Positions 53,561 to 55,000 of a DNA stretch of 55,000 nt are shown here, piece by piece. The position numbers were made by a program, and so were the translations under genes. Position 1 is the first letter of the stretch; each line of letters opens with the position of its first letter. The stretch is taken from NCBI GenBank assembly GCA_963575745.1, contig CAUYUJ010003891.1, positions 833,193 through 888,192 on the forward strand, written 5' to 3'. This stretch comes from Prorocentrum cordatum (taxonomy: Eukaryota > Sar > Dinophyceae > Prorocentrales > Prorocentraceae). Below the pieces are notes generated by a model that was not told the origin of the DNA, did no database searches, and saw nothing but the letters and a program-made list of their open reading frames with translations.

Positions 53561-54600
53561 TGGCTGAGTCGCATTCCCTTGGTGGCAGGCGCGCGGCGGG
53601 ATGGCATCCGATTCGATGGGCGAGGCCTGAAAGCCACAGAAGCCTGCTCGATGTTCCCTTCCCCGCTCGTCTGGCTCGCTCGTGCGACCTCGACCCCAAT
53701 GTCCAATCTCCCCGCGTCGGGCGCACTTCGGGCGGCTCATCAGCTTGCCCTTCGCCCAGCGCGTCGGCCTGGCGCGGCCGCTCGACCTTCCGCGGCGACG
53801 ACTTTTTTTTGTTGGTCAAAGGCTTTGGTCTTTCCTCACGGCGGAGACTGCTTGGAGAGGCCTCGTCCGAAATTCCTCCTGTGAAGATGCTGTCGGACTA
53901 GACTGCAATTGCATGCGCGGCGACAACTTCGTCTTCTTCCAGAACCGCGCCATCTGGCAAGTTTCCGGCTGCAAAGAGCACATCTTCGTCGACGACGAAC
54001 CTGGGGGCCCCGTTCAAGAGACCTCCCGGTCGCATGGCAACCAATGAACGTATGTCTTCATGCTCGCTAACCATTGCGAAGTCGTAGGAGCCCTCCGTCC
54101 AGTTCTCGACAGTGCCCCAGGCGGCACCATTGAGCTTGGACTCTCTGAGAAACATATTTAAGTTCAATTATGATGGCAGTGTGACATGCTTCTCAGAGTC
54201 TCTGAAAAAGAAGAAGCTTGCGAGCAGTGTAACTGGCCGTGGACTTATCTCGCTTGCGCATGGTATCTTCGGAATAGAACCAGTTCTCAAATTATTGCGG
54301 GATCCTGCGCGGTTGGTATTCGGCGAAAACCTTTCTTCTATGTTTGACAACAACCTGCCCGCTATCCTCGGCGGGCAGCTGCTCCTCGGTATGCTCGTTG
54401 ATGATGATCTGGAGGTCGTCATTTGCGTAGCGGTAGATGAGGTATCCATGCTGCCTCTTCAGCGTCCTCGAAGTAGTGGGCCATGTCTACAGCGCCTTCA
54501 TGAATGGATCTATACGAGTATCAGGATCTGTTCCATCCCACGCGGGAGGTAGGTCGTTTGGAATACTTGGAGCCTCCGATGGTTCAAGACATTGCCCCTG
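53561..54600 (-). pseudogene. Ty1/copia gag region, decayed
   Basis: Near 54490-54560 the minus frame reads NDLPPAWDGTDPDTRIDPFM, the opening motif of dinoflagellate copia gag as I know it. Then (54300-54450) GYLIYRYANDDLQIIINEHT and VKHRRKVFAEYQPRR, and at 53898-54120 SYDFAMVSEHEDIRSLVAMR. Frames alternate and stops intervene. The N-terminus lies upstream of 54600 (higher coordinates). Confidence 0.5.
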
Positions 54601-55000
54601 CTGTCGATGAGTAGATTTCGCAATGGTGTCACCCCAGTACGTCGGTCCGAACGGAACCGCACTACCCCGCAAAGTGTTTCAGCCGGGCTGTTCCAACCGG
54701 CGAGCCACGATCTTGCGGGTCCCATATTCATGAGGCTGGTTGCACATTGGGCTGTTCTTCTGTCCCCCGCTGAACAAACCAACGGCGGGCCCCGTCAGCA
54801 TCTGACCAGCCCCGTTCGGAGTCACTTTTCTAATGAACATCCCCTCGTCTTCCCCCTCCTGCCCACGGATCCTGACGTTCTTCTCGCCAGGGATCTCCAA
54901 AACGTTCGTTCTCGGGTGGCTGGACGCTTTCCTGACTTTCCATGGCGGGACCCAGCACGAGAGGGTAGAGAGCGAAAAGAAGGGAAGAAAAATGTATGTC
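54601..55000 (-). other. Upstream of gag; open frame, no LTR recognised
   Basis: Minus frame 54679-54900 (EIPGEKNVRIRGQEGEDEGM) may be the start of gag. The 5' LTR, if any, would lie beyond the window edge. Confidence 0.3.

Noticed and set aside
1-55000. CRISPR arrays, rRNA genes, bacterial promoters and ribosome binding sites
   Set aside because: The tandem arrays have no unique spacers between short repeats, no rRNA core sequence is seen, and the sequence is eukaryotic, so bacterial signals are meaningless.

Overview
The window reads as nuclear DNA of a dinoflagellate, probably a Prorocentrum-like species (inference; no marker gene fixes the species). Three things point there: a LINE-type reverse transcriptase (RT)/RNase H and a Ty1/copia polyprotein that both resemble the lineages common in dinoflagellate genomes, GC-rich sequence with coding fragments separated by long tandem arrays, and one GT-AG intron. 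I see no bacterial operons, rRNA, convincing tRNA or CRISPR. Most long open frames are artefacts of repeats whose unit is a multiple of 3 bp or of CCT/GGA tracts. Coordinates were counted by eye and may be off by a few bases.

Layout. 0-8.5 kb: repeats only, including the first copies of two dispersed families (A at 1.4 kb, B at 1.9 kb). 8.57-19.18 kb: a decayed LINE (RT, then RNase H) whose RNase H domain is split by about 7.4 kb of satellites (93-bp, 216-bp, CTA, GGA and others). 19.4-20.7 kb: an unrecognised repeat protein with about 80-residue units and two frame changes. 21-23 kb: two weak candidate coding regions. 24-26.6 kb: a cluster of MITE-like elements of at least two families, two copies each. 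27-30.2 kb: a 102-bp array with a 45-bp hairpin, then two arrays of one repeat in opposite orientation. 31.1-36.7 kb: a plus-strand coding locus with one good intron and several frame breaks, interrupted by copies of families A and B. 37.5-38.1 kb: a hairpin-rich candidate retroposon with an A-tail and perfect 16-bp target duplications. 38.6-41.5 kb: 101-bp, 73-bp and about 74-bp arrays. 43.3-46.2 kb: minus-strand coding fragments of unknown function. 46.6-47.35 kb: third copy of family B. 47.45-55 kb: a decayed minus-strand Ty1/copia element (gag, protease, integrase, RT, RNase H, in that order) with a 0.75-kb foldback repeat inside it.

Nothing here works as a pathway. The content is retroelement remains, short non-autonomous elements, satellites and two or three decayed or exon-fragmented host genes. 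The best candidates for something undescribed are the structured retroposon at 37.5 kb, the terminal-inverted-repeat elements at 24-26.6 kb, the three-copy family B, and the foldback inside the copia element.
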